Shown here piece after piece: positions 8,593 through 17,843 of a DNA stretch of 64,000 nucleotides. Both the position numbers and the translations under genes were made by a program. Positions within the stretch are counted from its first letter, which is position 1. Each line of letters starts with the position of its first letter. Origin of the DNA: Chloroflexota bacterium (GTDB lineage Bacteria; Chloroflexota; UBA11872); NCBI GenBank assembly GCA_022821905.1, contig JAJECS010000015.1, positions 68,867 to 132,866 on the forward strand, in the 5' to 3' direction. A model generated the notes under the pieces. It saw only the letters and a list, made by a program, of their open reading frames with translations, was not told the DNA's origin and ran no database searches.

Positions 8593-10140
8593 ATGGCTGA
8601 GAATTCGCGGGTCGTCGTGATCGGCGCCGGACACAACGGCCTCGTCGCCGCCGGCTATCTGGGGCGGGCCGGACTGGACGTTCAGGTCCTCGAGCGCCGG
8701 GACGTCGTGGGCGGCGCGGCGGTCACCGAGGAGTGGTTTCCCGGGTTCCACATCTCCACCTGCTCATACGTCTGTCACATCCTGCAGCAGAAGGTGATCG
8801 ACGAGCTCGAGCTGCGCCAGCACGGCTTCCACGTCCATCCCATCGACCCATCGCGCGTCCATCCCTTCCCCAACGGCAAGGTGGTGACGTTCTGGCATGA
8901 CGACGAGAAGACGGTCGATGAGATCCGCAAGGTCTCGCCGGAAGATGCCGACGCCTGGATGGATTGGGCCGACTTTTGGCACCGCGCCGTGGGCATCCTC
9001 AGCGACTACTACCTCCGCCGGCCTCCCTCGCTGGCCGAGCTGACGGAGAGGTTCCGCGCGGAAGGCGAAGAAGAGCTACTGGAAACGCTGCTGACCGTCC
9101 CGTTCAAGGACCTGATCGAGCAGTTCTTCGTCTCGGACGAGGTAAGGGCGGCGGTGAGCACCAGCACGTGGGACATGGGAGACATCGGCGCGCCGGGCAG
9201 CGCCTATATCACGGCGCTCTACCGGTTCAGCGCCTTCCGCGAGGACACGGAGAACTATGGCATCGTCCGCGGCGGCATGGGGGGCATCACGCAGTCGCTG
9301 GCCCGCTCCGCCGAGGCGTCCGGCGTGTCGATCAGGACCGGTGCCGAAGTGGACCGCATCCTGGTGGAGCGCGGGCGGGCGGTCGGCGTCCAGCTTGCCG
9401 ATGGAGAGGTCATCGAGGCCGACATCGTGCTGTCGAACGCCGACCCCAAACGGACCTTCCTCAAGCTTCTCGACGAGTCCGACCTCGGCGCCGAGTTCGT
9501 CGCGGCGGTGAATGCGCTGAAGACGGACTCGGCCTCGGCCAAGTTCCTCTGCGCCCTGCGCGAGTTGCCCGACTTCTCGGGCCACCTGGGCGCCGACTAC
9601 AACCCCGAGTACCTGGCGATGATGAGCCTCTGTCCCTCGGTCGAGAATGCTCAGCGGAGTTGGAACGACGCGCAGGCTGGCCGCCTGCCCGACACGCCGA
9701 TCATCCAGGTCCAACTCCCGACCGTCTACGACCCCACGGTAGCCCCGGAGGGCGGGCACGTCCTGTCGATGTGGATCTTCTTCGTGCCGCCGCACATCCG
9801 GGATGGCTCCTGGGAGGAGATGCGCCGGCCGTTTGGCGAGTGGCTGATCGACGAGCTGACGAAGTACGCACCGAATTTCAGGGACTCGATCATCGACTGG
9901 ACCCTGCTGACGCCGGAGGATATCGAGGAGCGCATCGGGCTGACCGACGGCAACATCCGGCACATCGACCTCATCCCGCAGCAGATGATGTCGCGCCGGC
10001 CGCTGCCCGGATGGTCGGACTACCGCACCCCGATCGAAGGGCTCTACCTCTGCGGCGCCGGCACGCATCCCGGCGGCGAGGTCACGGGCGCCCCGGGACA
10101 CAACGCGGCGCACGCGGTGCTGGAACAACTCGGTCGTTAA
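8593..10140 (+). CDS. FAD-dependent oxidoreductase, phytoene desaturase/PYROXD2-like
   Basis: Protein of 515 residues. The N-terminal 'VVVIGAGHNGLVAAGYLGRAGLDVQVLER' is the dinucleotide-binding motif for FAD, followed by 'GGAAVTEEWFPGF', and 'LYLCGAGTHPGGEVTGAPGHNAA' closes the FAD site near the C-terminus. This pattern matches the CrtI-like group that contains PYROXD2; no carotenoid genes are nearby, so the substrate is open. The ATG at 8593 follows GGAGGAGG at good spacing. It ends at a strong hairpin shared with the convergent gene. Confidence 0.9.
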   Translation: MAENSRVVVIGAGHNGLVAAGYLGRAGLDVQVLERRDVVGGAAVTEEWFPGFHISTCSYVCHILQQKVIDELELRQHGFHVHPIDPSRVHPFPNGKVVTFWHDDEKTVDEIRKVSPEDADAWMDWADFWHRAVGILSDYYLRRPPSLAELTERFRAEGEEELLETLLTVPFKDLIEQFFVSDEVRAAVSTSTWDMGDIGAPGSAYITALYRFSAFREDTENYGIVRGGMGGITQSLARSAEASGVSIRTGAEVDRILVERGRAVGVQLADGEVIEADIVLSNADPKRTFLKLLDESDLGAEFVAAVNALKTDSASAKFLCALRELPDFSGHLGADYNPEYLAMMSLCPSVENAQRSWNDAQAGRLPDTPIIQVQLPTVYDPTVAPEGGHVLSMWIFFVPPHIRDGSWEEMRRPFGEWLIDELTKYAPNFRDSIIDWTLLTPEDIEERIGLTDGNIRHIDLIPQQMMSRRPLPGWSDYRTPIEGLYLCGAGTHPGGEVTGAPGHNAAHAVLEQLGR

Positions 10141-10146
10141 GCGCGG

Positions 10147-10181
10147 GGAGCGCCGCGACCTGGTATGAGTCGCGGCGCTCC
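10147..10181. terminator. Bidirectional hairpin between convergent genes
   Basis: A perfect 13-bp stem (GGAGCGCCGCGAC and its complement) with a 9-base loop lies directly between two convergent stop codons (10140 and 10206). There is no T-run on either side, so it may act as a weak intrinsic terminator, an mRNA 3' stabiliser, or both. Confidence 0.6.
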
Positions 10182-10205
10182 GGTTCGCCGGCGGTCAGCG
10201 GGTGT

Positions 10206-11867
10206 CTAGCCTCGGGGAGGAGAGGTGTCCACCCGCTGCCCGCCGTCGGCGGCCACGGCCGCGTGCGACAGGCCGGCGTCATTGCCGGCGCCGTCGTGAA
10301 TGCCGCCGCCGTTCAGCCGCAGGCTGTTGGCACCGATGCCAATGCCGTCGGTGTCCGCGTCGCCTTCCGCCACCGTGTAGTGGAAGACCGCGACTTCACC
10401 GGAGCCTTGGCCAGACGCCAGCGACGCCTGCCGAGCCACGCCGCCAATGTCCAGTTCGACCTGCGGAGCGCCGTTGATCCGCACGGCCTCGCTGAACGTC
10501 ACGGCAACTTCGACGACTTCGCCGGCTCGGTACGCCGTCCCATCCGCGGGGCGGGACTGAATCCCCACCGAAGCAATGGCTGGAACGGTCGTATCGATCC
10601 TCTGGTCGGCCAGGGGGCCGGTGCCCACGTAGTAAGGAAAGGCCTCTACGTCCGTTCCCCGAGCCGTGATCGTGCCGTCGCCGCCAAATCCGGAGTCCGG
10701 GACGCCCAGGGCGACGCTGATCCCGTCAAAGTCCGTGTCGCCGGGGCGGACCGTGTATTCGAACACGAGCGTGTCGGTGCCCGAGCCGCGGGTATAGGCG
10801 GCGTCGCGCCATCCGTCCGTCCCGTTGCCGATGTAGAAGCCCATCGTGACCTCGCCATCCACTTCCACATCGATGTCGAAGTTCATCGAAAACTGGATGA
10901 TCTGATTGGCGCGATAGGCGTCCTGCCCGTCGGGCGGCGTCGAGGTCACCCGGACACTCTTCGCGTAGGGGCGGCCGTCGACCTTGTGGTCGGGCGATGA
11001 GGCCAATCCGCCATGGACAAGGTGAGCCGGAACGTCAGTTCCCTTGGCCCGGATCGTGCCGCTGAAGCCGTGGGTGGGGGAGCGATCGTCGTCCACGTCC
11101 GCAGAGCCCACGCTGACCCCATCGGTGTCGCGGTCCGCAGGCTGCACCTGATAGCGGAACGTCAGGCGGTCAGTGCCCGAGCCGCTGTGGTACCGCGCTC
11201 CGCGCCAGGTGTTGCCGCCGTCGCCCAGGAACAGGCTGATCAGGGGGCTGCCGTCCACCTCGACCGGACTGTCGAAAGAGACCGTCACGTCGATGCTCTC
11301 GCCGGCGCGGTAGGTGTCCCAGTCGTTCGGCTTGTTGGTCCAGCCGTTCGGCAGCCGGTCACCCTCGACTGGCTTCGAGGAGATCTCGACATCGGTGATC
11401 TCGGGGGAATCGTCGTCGATGATCGTGATCACGCAGCCGTGCCAGATGCCGCCGCTCCAATAGCCGATGGAGAAGGTCTCGTCCCGCTCGGGCTTGTCGT
11501 CCTCCTTGGTGGTCACGGGCACCCACAGCGTGTCGCTGTCGCCATCGCTGGTCATCCATACGCCGTCGAACCAGGCGTAGTCGTCGCGGTCCGCGGTGAA
11601 ATCCCCGCTGTAGGTGAAAACCATGACGGTGATATAGACGTGGTTCTTCCACCGAACCTGCATCTGCCCGGCATTGCCCTCGAGAATCGGGTCCGGGCAC
11701 ACCACATACATGCCGGTGTGACGGGCGTGGGCTGGACGAACCCCAGCGGGCCAAGGGGCCAGGCTAGCCACCAGAGCGAGAAGGGCGGCCACTGCCATGC
11801 ACCGCACGGACAGGCCGCACAGCCGACGCCGAATCTTGCGCCCTTGCCGGCGCATTCGCTCGTTCAT
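10206..11867 (-). CDS. Secreted Calx-beta and tandem-repeat (SwmB-like) protein
   Basis: Exported protein of 553 residues. A long basic N-terminus with 'MAVAALLALVASLAPWPAGV' and an AHA cleavage region forms the signal. A Calx-beta-like domain ends in 'CVITIIDDDSPEI'. Three repeats of about 115 residues follow, each with 'YRAgE.i.v.v.F', 'GSGTD.L.F.Y.V..GD.D.DGI' and a 'TI.A.GTDV' end. These resemble bacterial surface repeats that bind Ca2+ or polysaccharide (SwmB type). The last line, 'QRVDTSPPRG', is the opening of a further repeat that is cut by the stop. No C-terminal anchor is visible. Confidence 0.8.
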   Translation of the reverse strand: MNERMRRQGRKIRRRLCGLSVRCMAVAALLALVASLAPWPAGVRPAHARHTGMYVVCPDPILEGNAGQMQVRWKNHVYITVMVFTYSGDFTADRDDYAWFDGVWMTSDGDSDTLWVPVTTKEDDKPERDETFSIGYWSGGIWHGCVITIIDDDSPEITDVEISSKPVEGDRLPNGWTNKPNDWDTYRAGESIDVTVSFDSPVEVDGSPLISLFLGDGGNTWRGARYHSGSGTDRLTFRYQVQPADRDTDGVSVGSADVDDDRSPTHGFSGTIRAKGTDVPAHLVHGGLASSPDHKVDGRPYAKSVRVTSTPPDGQDAYRANQIIQFSMNFDIDVEVDGEVTMGFYIGNGTDGWRDAAYTRGSGTDTLVFEYTVRPGDTDFDGISVALGVPDSGFGGDGTITARGTDVEAFPYYVGTGPLADQRIDTTVPAIASVGIQSRPADGTAYRAGEVVEVAVTFSEAVRINGAPQVELDIGGVARQASLASGQGSGEVAVFHYTVAEGDADTDGIGIGANSLRLNGGGIHDGAGNDAGLSHAAVAADGGQRVDTSPPRG

Positions 11868-12430
<563 letters not shown>

Positions 12431-12466
12431 ATGTCGCCAGTATAGGCGAGCGCCGACGCCGGCCGT

Positions 12467-13366
12467 TTAGACGAGCCGTCCGGCGGGATCGAGAGCCTCC
12501 CGCAATGGACGCCACGAGTCCGAGTGTGGGGGCGGCTCCGCAGGCGGCCGGTCGATTCCTGCCCAACCGCCCTTACTCTGAATCGCGGACGCGACGGCCT
12601 CCGCCGCGGTGCGGTCTGGACACCCGATCAGGGCACGGGAGCCGTCGACGCTGACGACGCGAGGCAACCCGGGGGCCTGCAATTCCCACTCGCGCTCGCC
12701 CCATCCGGCCGGAAGCTCCTCGGCCCGGACTTCCAAGGGCGACGCAACCACCTGGCTCAGTTCCACGCGCGCGAAGGCGCCGATTGAATCCCCCGGCACG
12801 CCATGGCGCAGGCGCAGCGTCACCTCGGCCAGCGCGCCGAGGCGTCCGCCTGAGCCCCACATGGTGTGTGTGAGGCCATATCCGGCGGAAAACTTGACCG
12901 TGGCGCCCCCGACATGAACCGTCTCGCCCGACGCCAGCACCACCGTGGCGCCCAGAATCCAGCGTCGCGCCGGCGCGTCATCCGCGCGCACCGCCGATCC
13001 GCGTCCGGACGCGATCAGCCCGCCCACGGTGCCGCCGGGCTCCAGCCGCTCCACCGGCCACACCAGCCCGTGCTCGCCGAGGCGCCGCCGCAAGTCGGCA
13101 AGCGTCACCCCGGCCTGAACGCGTGCGATCAGGTCGAGCGGCTCGATCCGGAGCCCGGACAGCGTGGCGGTCGACATCAACAGCGCGCTGGGCGGCGGAG
13201 CGGGCGTGCGTGAAGCCAGGCTCTGCGTGCCGACAATGCGTACGCCGCGGACCTCGGCCAGCGCGGCGCTCAGCGCGGCTATGGTGGGCGGCGTCAGGTC
13301 GGCCGGCGGATGGCGCATGCGAGCAAAGGGTAGCGCGGGGGCGGTCCACGGCCCAGAATCGGCCAT
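12467..13366 (-). CDS. FAD-binding oxidase (glycolate oxidase GlcE-like)
   Basis: Protein of 299 residues with a PCMH-type FAD-binding domain. '[31 protein letters not shown]' and '[13 protein letters not shown]' are the FAD contact motifs. '[31 protein letters not shown]' is the second half of the site. It is shorter than full D-lactate or glycolate oxidases and matches the small GlcE-like subunit type; no GlcD or GlcF partner is adjacent. Starts at 13366 or 13318 are both possible, and neither has a clear ribosome site. Divergent from murT by about 40 bp. Confidence 0.82.
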   Translation of the reverse strand: MADSGPWTAPALPFARMRHPPADLTPPTIAALSAALAEVRGVRIVGTQSLASRTPAPPPSALLMSTATLSGLRIEPLDLIARVQAGVTLADLRRRLGEHGLVWPVERLEPGGTVGGLIASGRGSAVRADDAPARRWILGATVVLASGETVHVGGATVKFSAGYGLTHTMWGSGGRLGALAEVTLRLRHGVPGDSIGAFARVELSQVVASPLEVRAEELPAGWGEREWELQAPGLPRVVSVDGSRALIGCPDRTAAEAVASAIQSKGGWAGIDRPPAEPPPHSDSWRPLREALDPAGRLV

Positions 13367-13408
13367 GAGCACCGGACGGCAATTCACACGGCGATTGGCC
13401 CGCGTTCC

Positions 13409-14803
13409 TTGAGACGGCGGATTCAACGGGCCGCGGCCACGGCCACCGCGCGCGCGGCGGCTGCCGTGTCCCGCCTGACGCGCCGCGGCGGGGGAACCGC
13501 GATCAGCGGGCTCGTGGCCCAGGCCCTTTGGCCGCACTACGTGCCCGATGCCCTCAATAGCCTGTCGCGCCTGGTGCTCGTCAGCGGCACCAACGGCAAG
13601 ACCACGACCACGGCGCTGATCGCGGCGTCGCTGCGTGCGGCGGGTCACGAAGTCTGGACCAATTCCACGGGGTCGAATCTGGAACGCGGTCTCGCCGCGG
13701 CGCTGGCGCAGCGGGCCGCGTGGCACGGCGGGCAACGTCGTGAACGGTCGGCGGTTGGCGTATTCGAGGTGGACGAATGGGCGCTCGCATCCCTGCTGCC
13801 GCGCCTGTCGCCGACCCTGGTGGTGCTGCTGAATCTGTTTCGGGATCAGCTTGACCGCTATGGCGAGATCGACACGACCGCCGGCGCCTGGCGCGAGGTC
13901 ATCGCCGGGCTGCCCGACTCCGCAACGGTCCTCGCCAACGCCGACGATCCGCTCGTCACGTCGGTGGCCGAGGTTCACCCCGGCCGCGTCGATTGGTTTG
14001 GCAGCGACCGACTTGGCGCGGCGGCGGAACTCGACCCCTGGGCCGATGTGCGCGGCTGTCCAACGTGCGGTGCGCCGCTGGTCTACGACGCCGTCGCCTT
14101 TGCCCACCTGGGCCGCTGGCGCTGTCCGACGGGCGACCTGGTGCGCCCCGCGCCCGACGTGGCCATCGTGGCCGCCCAACCCCGCGGAGTCGACGGGTTG
14201 GATCTGACGCTAACCGCCGATGACCCAGAATCTGAAGTGGAGGTGCCGCTGCCGGGCCTCTACAGCGCCTACAACGTCGCCGCCGCCGTCGCCGCCGCAC
14301 GGGCCCTGGGCATCGGACCGGCGGAGGCGCTGGACGCGGTCGCCCAAACCGGTCCGGCCTTTGGCCGCGCGGAGGTGATCCCGACGCCGCATGGAGAGAT
14401 CGTGCTGCTGCTCACCAAGAATCCCACCAGCGCCAATCAGGTGCTGGACCTGCTGGCCGCCGAGCTGGTGCCGCTGGATACGCTGATCTTGCTGAACGAC
14501 GGCGTCGCCGACGGAGAGGATGTCTCGTGGATTTGGGACGTGGAGTTCGAGCGCATGCGTCCGCGACGACTCACATTGGGCGGTCGTCGGGCCCATGATT
14601 TGGCGCTGCGCCTCAAGTACGCCGGGGTCCAGCCCGCGCACGGAAGCGTTGCAGTCGAGCCGGGCATCGCCGAACCGCTGGATCGGGCGCTGAGCCGCGC
14701 CGACGGTCGGCTGGCGGTCGTCGCCACTTACACGGCGATGCTGGATGTGCGCGCCGTGTGCGTCTCGCGGGGCTGGACGACGCCCTATTGGAGCGACGCA
14801 TGA
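13409..14803 (+). CDS. murT: Lipid II isoglutaminyl synthase subunit MurT
   Basis: Mur-ligase-like subunit that, with GatD, amidates the D-Glu of lipid II to D-isoglutamine. It has 464 residues. The ATP site is 'VSGTNGKTTTTALI' near residue 60. The characteristic four-Cys zinc ribbon insert is partly visible as 'CPTCGAPL...WRCPTGD' (about 218-245). The C-terminal DUF1727-type domain includes 'LLTKNPTSANQVLDLL' and 'LNDGVADGEDVSWIWDVEFE'. TTG at 13409 is the earliest start. The stop overlaps the gatD ATG, matching the obligate MurT-GatD complex. Confidence 0.95.
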   Translation: MRRRIQRAAATATARAAAAVSRLTRRGGGTAISGLVAQALWPHYVPDALNSLSRLVLVSGTNGKTTTTALIAASLRAAGHEVWTNSTGSNLERGLAAALAQRAAWHGGQRRERSAVGVFEVDEWALASLLPRLSPTLVVLLNLFRDQLDRYGEIDTTAGAWREVIAGLPDSATVLANADDPLVTSVAEVHPGRVDWFGSDRLGAAAELDPWADVRGCPTCGAPLVYDAVAFAHLGRWRCPTGDLVRPAPDVAIVAAQPRGVDGLDLTLTADDPESEVEVPLPGLYSAYNVAAAVAAARALGIGPAEALDAVAQTGPAFGRAEVIPTPHGEIVLLLTKNPTSANQVLDLLAAELVPLDTLILLNDGVADGEDVSWIWDVEFERMRPRRLTLGGRRAHDLALRLKYAGVQPAHGSVAVEPGIAEPLDRALSRADGRLAVVATYTAMLDVRAVCVSRGWTTPYWSDA

Positions 14804-15552
14804 CCGCCGACGGACCCACGCTGCGGCTGGCGTACCTCTACCCGGACCTGATGAACCTCTACGCGGACCGGGGCAACGTGACCTGCCTGGACCGGCGCTG
14901 CGCCTGGCGCGGCATCGAGCTGCGGGTCGCCACGGTTGCCTGGGGTGACGCGCTGCACGAGCCGCAAGACATCTACGTGATCGGCGGCGGGCAGGACCGC
15001 CAGCAGCGGGCCGCCAGCGAGGGCCTGACGCGGAAGCATGCCGACCGCATCGGACGCGACATCGCCGACGGCGCGGCCATGCTGGCCGTGTGCGGCGGCT
15101 ATCAGCTGATGGGCCGGTCCTACCGGGACGCGGACGGCACGGTGATGCACGGGCTCGGCATCTTCGACATGGAAACCGTTCACCCCGGGCCCGAGGTGGC
15201 GCGTTGCATCGGGAACATCGCTTGCCGTTGGGAAGGTGCGCACCTGATCGGATTCGAGAATCACGGAGGGCGCACCTATCTGGGCGCCGGCGCGCGACCG
15301 CTGGCCGCGGTCGTGAAAGGGTTTGGCAACAACGGCGAGGACCGCGGCGAAGGGGCGGTGGCGGGCGCCGCCATCGGCACGTATTTGCACGGGTCGCTGT
15401 TGCCCAAGAATCCGCACCTGGCCGACCACCTGCTGACCATGGCGCTGCGGCGAGTGGCCCCGGAGTACGCCCTGCCGCCGCTCGATGACGACGTCGAGTG
15501 GCGGGCCCATCGGGCCGCGCTGCGAATTGCGGGGGTGTCGGAGCGTCGCTAG
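14800..15552 (+). CDS. gatD: Lipid II isoglutaminyl synthase glutaminase subunit GatD
   Basis: Class I (CobB/CobQ-like) glutamine amidotransferase of 250 residues that feeds ammonia to MurT. 'LAYLYPDLMNLYADRGNV' is the diagnostic N-terminus. The nucleophile Cys is in 'LAVCGGYQLMG' at about residue 98, and 'IGTYLHGSLLPKNPHLAD' carries the catalytic His. The start ATG at 14800 overlaps the murT stop (ATGA). The last four bases overlap the stop of the convergent alpha/beta hydrolase gene. Confidence 0.95.
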   Translation: MTADGPTLRLAYLYPDLMNLYADRGNVTCLDRRCAWRGIELRVATVAWGDALHEPQDIYVIGGGQDRQQRAASEGLTRKHADRIGRDIADGAAMLAVCGGYQLMGRSYRDADGTVMHGLGIFDMETVHPGPEVARCIGNIACRWEGAHLIGFENHGGRTYLGAGARPLAAVVKGFGNNGEDRGEGAVAGAAIGTYLHGSLLPKNPHLADHLLTMALRRVAPEYALPPLDDDVEWRAHRAALRIAGVSERR

Positions 15553-16487
15553 CCGGTTGTTGAGGCCGTGCCCACCTCACCCGTCGCTGACTGAATCGTC
15601 CGCGCCACGATTCCTGGTGCGTCGAGTTGGACGGAGTGCCCGGCGCCGGCAACCACCCGCAGGCGCCCGTTGGGCACGCGCGCCGCGACCTCGCGGCCCA
15701 GCTCAACGGAAAGCGTGCGATCGCCGGCGCCCCAGAGCACCAGCACGGGCGCGCGCACGTCGGCCAGCTGCTCGCGAAGATCGTCGACCGGTGGCTGGAT
15801 GTAGCCGTCGTGGACACCTTCCAGAAAGCCGGGCGTTTGGGTCTGACGGAACAGGTCGTCGACGCGCCCGCGCGGCAACCGGTGGGGGCGGGACATCTGC
15901 TGCCGCTGGCGCCACGCGAGCCAGGTTCGGCTGAACATGCTGCGCTCGAAGAGCCACACCACCAGGGGCCATGTCCACGCGTCGCGCGCCGGGTAGGGGT
16001 CCGGCTCGCGGGCGAAGGGCGCGATGAGGACCAGGTTCTTTACCCGCGCCGGATGCCGGCTGGCGAAGGCCAGCGCCGTCTGCCCGCCCATGGAGGCGCC
16101 AACCAACGTCACCGCGTCGAGTTGCAAGGCGTCCAGCAGGGCGCGCAGCCACTCGGCGCGTCCCCACACGCCGGCGGGCACCGTGGCGCCCTTAGCCGAG
16201 CGACCGAACCCCGGCAGGTCCACCGCGACGCATCGAAAGGCTTGCCTGAGTCGGTCGACAACCGGGTCCCACACGCCGGACGTGCTCAGGAAGCCGTGCA
16301 GAAACACTACCGGCGGGCCGTCGCCCGTCATCCGCACGTGGTAGGCGGCGCCGTCCACCTCGATGAAGCCAGCCTCATCCGTCGCGGGGCCTACCGGCGT
16401 GGGTTCGAGGGGCGGTCGCAAGCGTCGCCACGCGGCAAGCAGCACTGCCGCAACCGCCAGCGCCGTCGCAAGCACCGCGTGGCGCAT
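15549..16487 (-). CDS. Membrane-anchored alpha/beta hydrolase
   Basis: Protein of 312 residues from ATG at 16487. A single N-terminal membrane segment ('AVLATALAVAAVLLAAW') is followed by an alpha/beta hydrolase. The oxyanion motif is 'VVFLHGFLSTSGVW', the nucleophile elbow 'VGASMGGQ', the acid 'WGAGDRTL' and the His 'VAGAGHSVQL'. The substrate is unknown. The frame can be extended to 16559, but the added residues are not membrane-like and the hydrophobic anchor then loses its N-terminal position. Convergent and overlapping by 4 bp with gatD. Confidence 0.87.
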   Translation of the reverse strand: MRHAVLATALAVAAVLLAAWRRLRPPLEPTPVGPATDEAGFIEVDGAAYHVRMTGDGPPVVFLHGFLSTSGVWDPVVDRLRQAFRCVAVDLPGFGRSAKGATVPAGVWGRAEWLRALLDALQLDAVTLVGASMGGQTALAFASRHPARVKNLVLIAPFAREPDPYPARDAWTWPLVVWLFERSMFSRTWLAWRQRQQMSRPHRLPRGRVDDLFRQTQTPGFLEGVHDGYIQPPVDDLREQLADVRAPVLVLWGAGDRTLSVELGREVAARVPNGRLRVVAGAGHSVQLDAPGIVARTIQSATGEVGTASTTG

Positions 16488-16630
16488 GTGGAGTCCGGGG
16501 CAACCTCGCCAAAGCACGCTAGCACCTCGCACCGGCCCGCCGCCGTGCGGCGCTCCCATTGGCGCCGCCTACACTGGCGCGGAGTGCATTGGCCGTGATC
16601 GCCACCCAGTCACGGTCCCGAGGGTCATGC

Positions 16631-17152
16631 GTGACACCGCCTCCACATGACGATGCCGCCGCCGTGCGTGACGCGCCCGACGGGCGTCGCTCGCGCCGGT
16701 GGTGGTTGCGACGGAGCTTCGTGCCGCCGCTGGTGGCGGCGCTTGGCGCGGTCGGCATCGGCGCCGCCTGGCGACTGGCCTGGACGCCGGCGGCGACACG
16801 CTTCGGCGGCACGATTCGCGTGGGGCGGCCCGACGACTACCAGGTTGGCGAGTCACGCCATTGGGCGGACGGCCAGTTCCACCTGGTGCGAGTTCCCGAC
16901 GGATTCTTGGCGCTCTACGAGCGCTGTCCCCACCTGGGCTGCCCGATTCCGCCCCCGCGGGATGGCGTGTTCGAGTGCCGGTGCCACTTCTCGCGCTTCG
17001 CCCTCAGCGGCGAGCGGCTGACGGGACCCGCCGAGCGCCCGATGGACGTCTTTCCGGTCGGCCTCAGCGGCGAGTCGCTGGTCGTGCGCACCGGCCTTGC
17101 GGCCGTTCGGCAGCGCGACGCCTACGACCCCGGCCAGGCGCTCAAACCGTAG
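16631..17152 (+). CDS. Membrane-anchored Rieske [2Fe-2S] protein
   Basis: Protein of 173 residues. A basic N-terminus with 'RRSRRWWLRRSF' precedes one hydrophobic helix ('VPPLVAALGAVGIGAAW'), which suggests Tat-type membrane insertion. A Rieske domain follows: 'CPHLGC' supplies the first Cys and His and 'CRCHFSRF' the second pair, 15 residues apart in total spacing. This is like the electron-transfer subunit of a bc1-type or oxygenase system. No cytochrome b or oxygenase is adjacent. GTG at 16631, preceded by GAGGGT, is chosen; TTG at 16559 is also open. Confidence 0.85.
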   Translation: MTPPPHDDAAAVRDAPDGRRSRRWWLRRSFVPPLVAALGAVGIGAAWRLAWTPAATRFGGTIRVGRPDDYQVGESRHWADGQFHLVRVPDGFLALYERCPHLGCPIPPPRDGVFECRCHFSRFALSGERLTGPAERPMDVFPVGLSGESLVVRTGLAAVRQRDAYDPGQALKP

Positions 17153-17211
17153 CTCCGTGGCATGATGCGCGGCGAGCCGCCCGGACCACCGTGTGAGGAG
17201 CGTTCACCCTC

Positions 17212-17694
17212 ATGAGACACCACTCTTACGACCCCGCGTGCGATGTGTGCCACGCCAACGCCGGAGAGGCCCCGAGCCCCGGCGGCGTGATCTTCGAGAA
17301 CGATCTCTGGTTCGTGCGCCACACGCCTCCACCCGCGCCGCTGGCGGGCTGGATGATGCTGCATCCCCAGCGTCACGTGCAGGGGCCGGCGCACTTCACC
17401 GACGAGGAGACCGAAAACTTCGGCCCGGTGCTGCGACATCTCACGCGCACGCTCGAGCAGGTGACCGGTGCGCTGCGGATCTACGTCGTCGCGTTCGGCG
17501 AAAGCGTGCCGCACATGCACGCCCACCTGGCGCCCCGCTATGCCCAGATGCCGAACGACGCCGTGGCCTGGAGCCTCAGCGACACGTTTCGGCAGGTCGC
17601 CGGCGGCGAGCTGCCCGGAGCCGACCAGGCCGACGTGGACCGCGTCATCACCGACTACCGCGCGGCGCTGGAGGCCAATCCGCCGCCGCGATAG
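17212..17694 (+). CDS. HIT family protein (divergent)
   Basis: Histidine-triad protein of 160 residues. 'CDVCH' near the N-terminus forms half of a metal site, and the triad is 'VPHMHAHLAPRY'. The flanking phrase 'LAGWMMLHPQRHV' is the conserved second strand. It shares little with the HIT protein at 6977 outside the core, so it is not a recent duplicate. ATG follows GAGGAG. Function is probably nucleotide hydrolysis; the substrate is unknown. Confidence 0.85.
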   Translation: MRHHSYDPACDVCHANAGEAPSPGGVIFENDLWFVRHTPPPAPLAGWMMLHPQRHVQGPAHFTDEETENFGPVLRHLTRTLEQVTGALRIYVVAFGESVPHMHAHLAPRYAQMPNDAVAWSLSDTFRQVAGGELPGADQADVDRVITDYRAALEANPPPR

Positions 17695-17765
17695 GAGCTG
17701 CGACCGAACCCGTCGGCCCGAGTTGACATAAATCTCGCACGCCGCATTCGGTCCCCCAAGTCGTC

Positions 17766-17785
17766 ATTCCCGCGAAGGCGGGAAT
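17766..17785. repeat. Dispersed palindromic (REP-like) repeat, copy 2
   Basis: The same 20-base stem-loop as at 4283-4302, including the preceding TCGTC and following C. It lies between two convergent genes, where the hairpin could also slow transcription. Confidence 0.75.
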
Positions 17786-17843
17786 CTACCGGCCCTCGGT
17801 AAGTTGCGCCATGAGCTGATGCCCGCGTGCGGGACCTTTTCTC

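Noticed and set aside
12467-14179. Minus-strand frame of 570 codons extending the FAD oxidase upstream
   Set aside because: The upstream 270 codons lie antisense to murT. The oxidase fold begins only near 13366.
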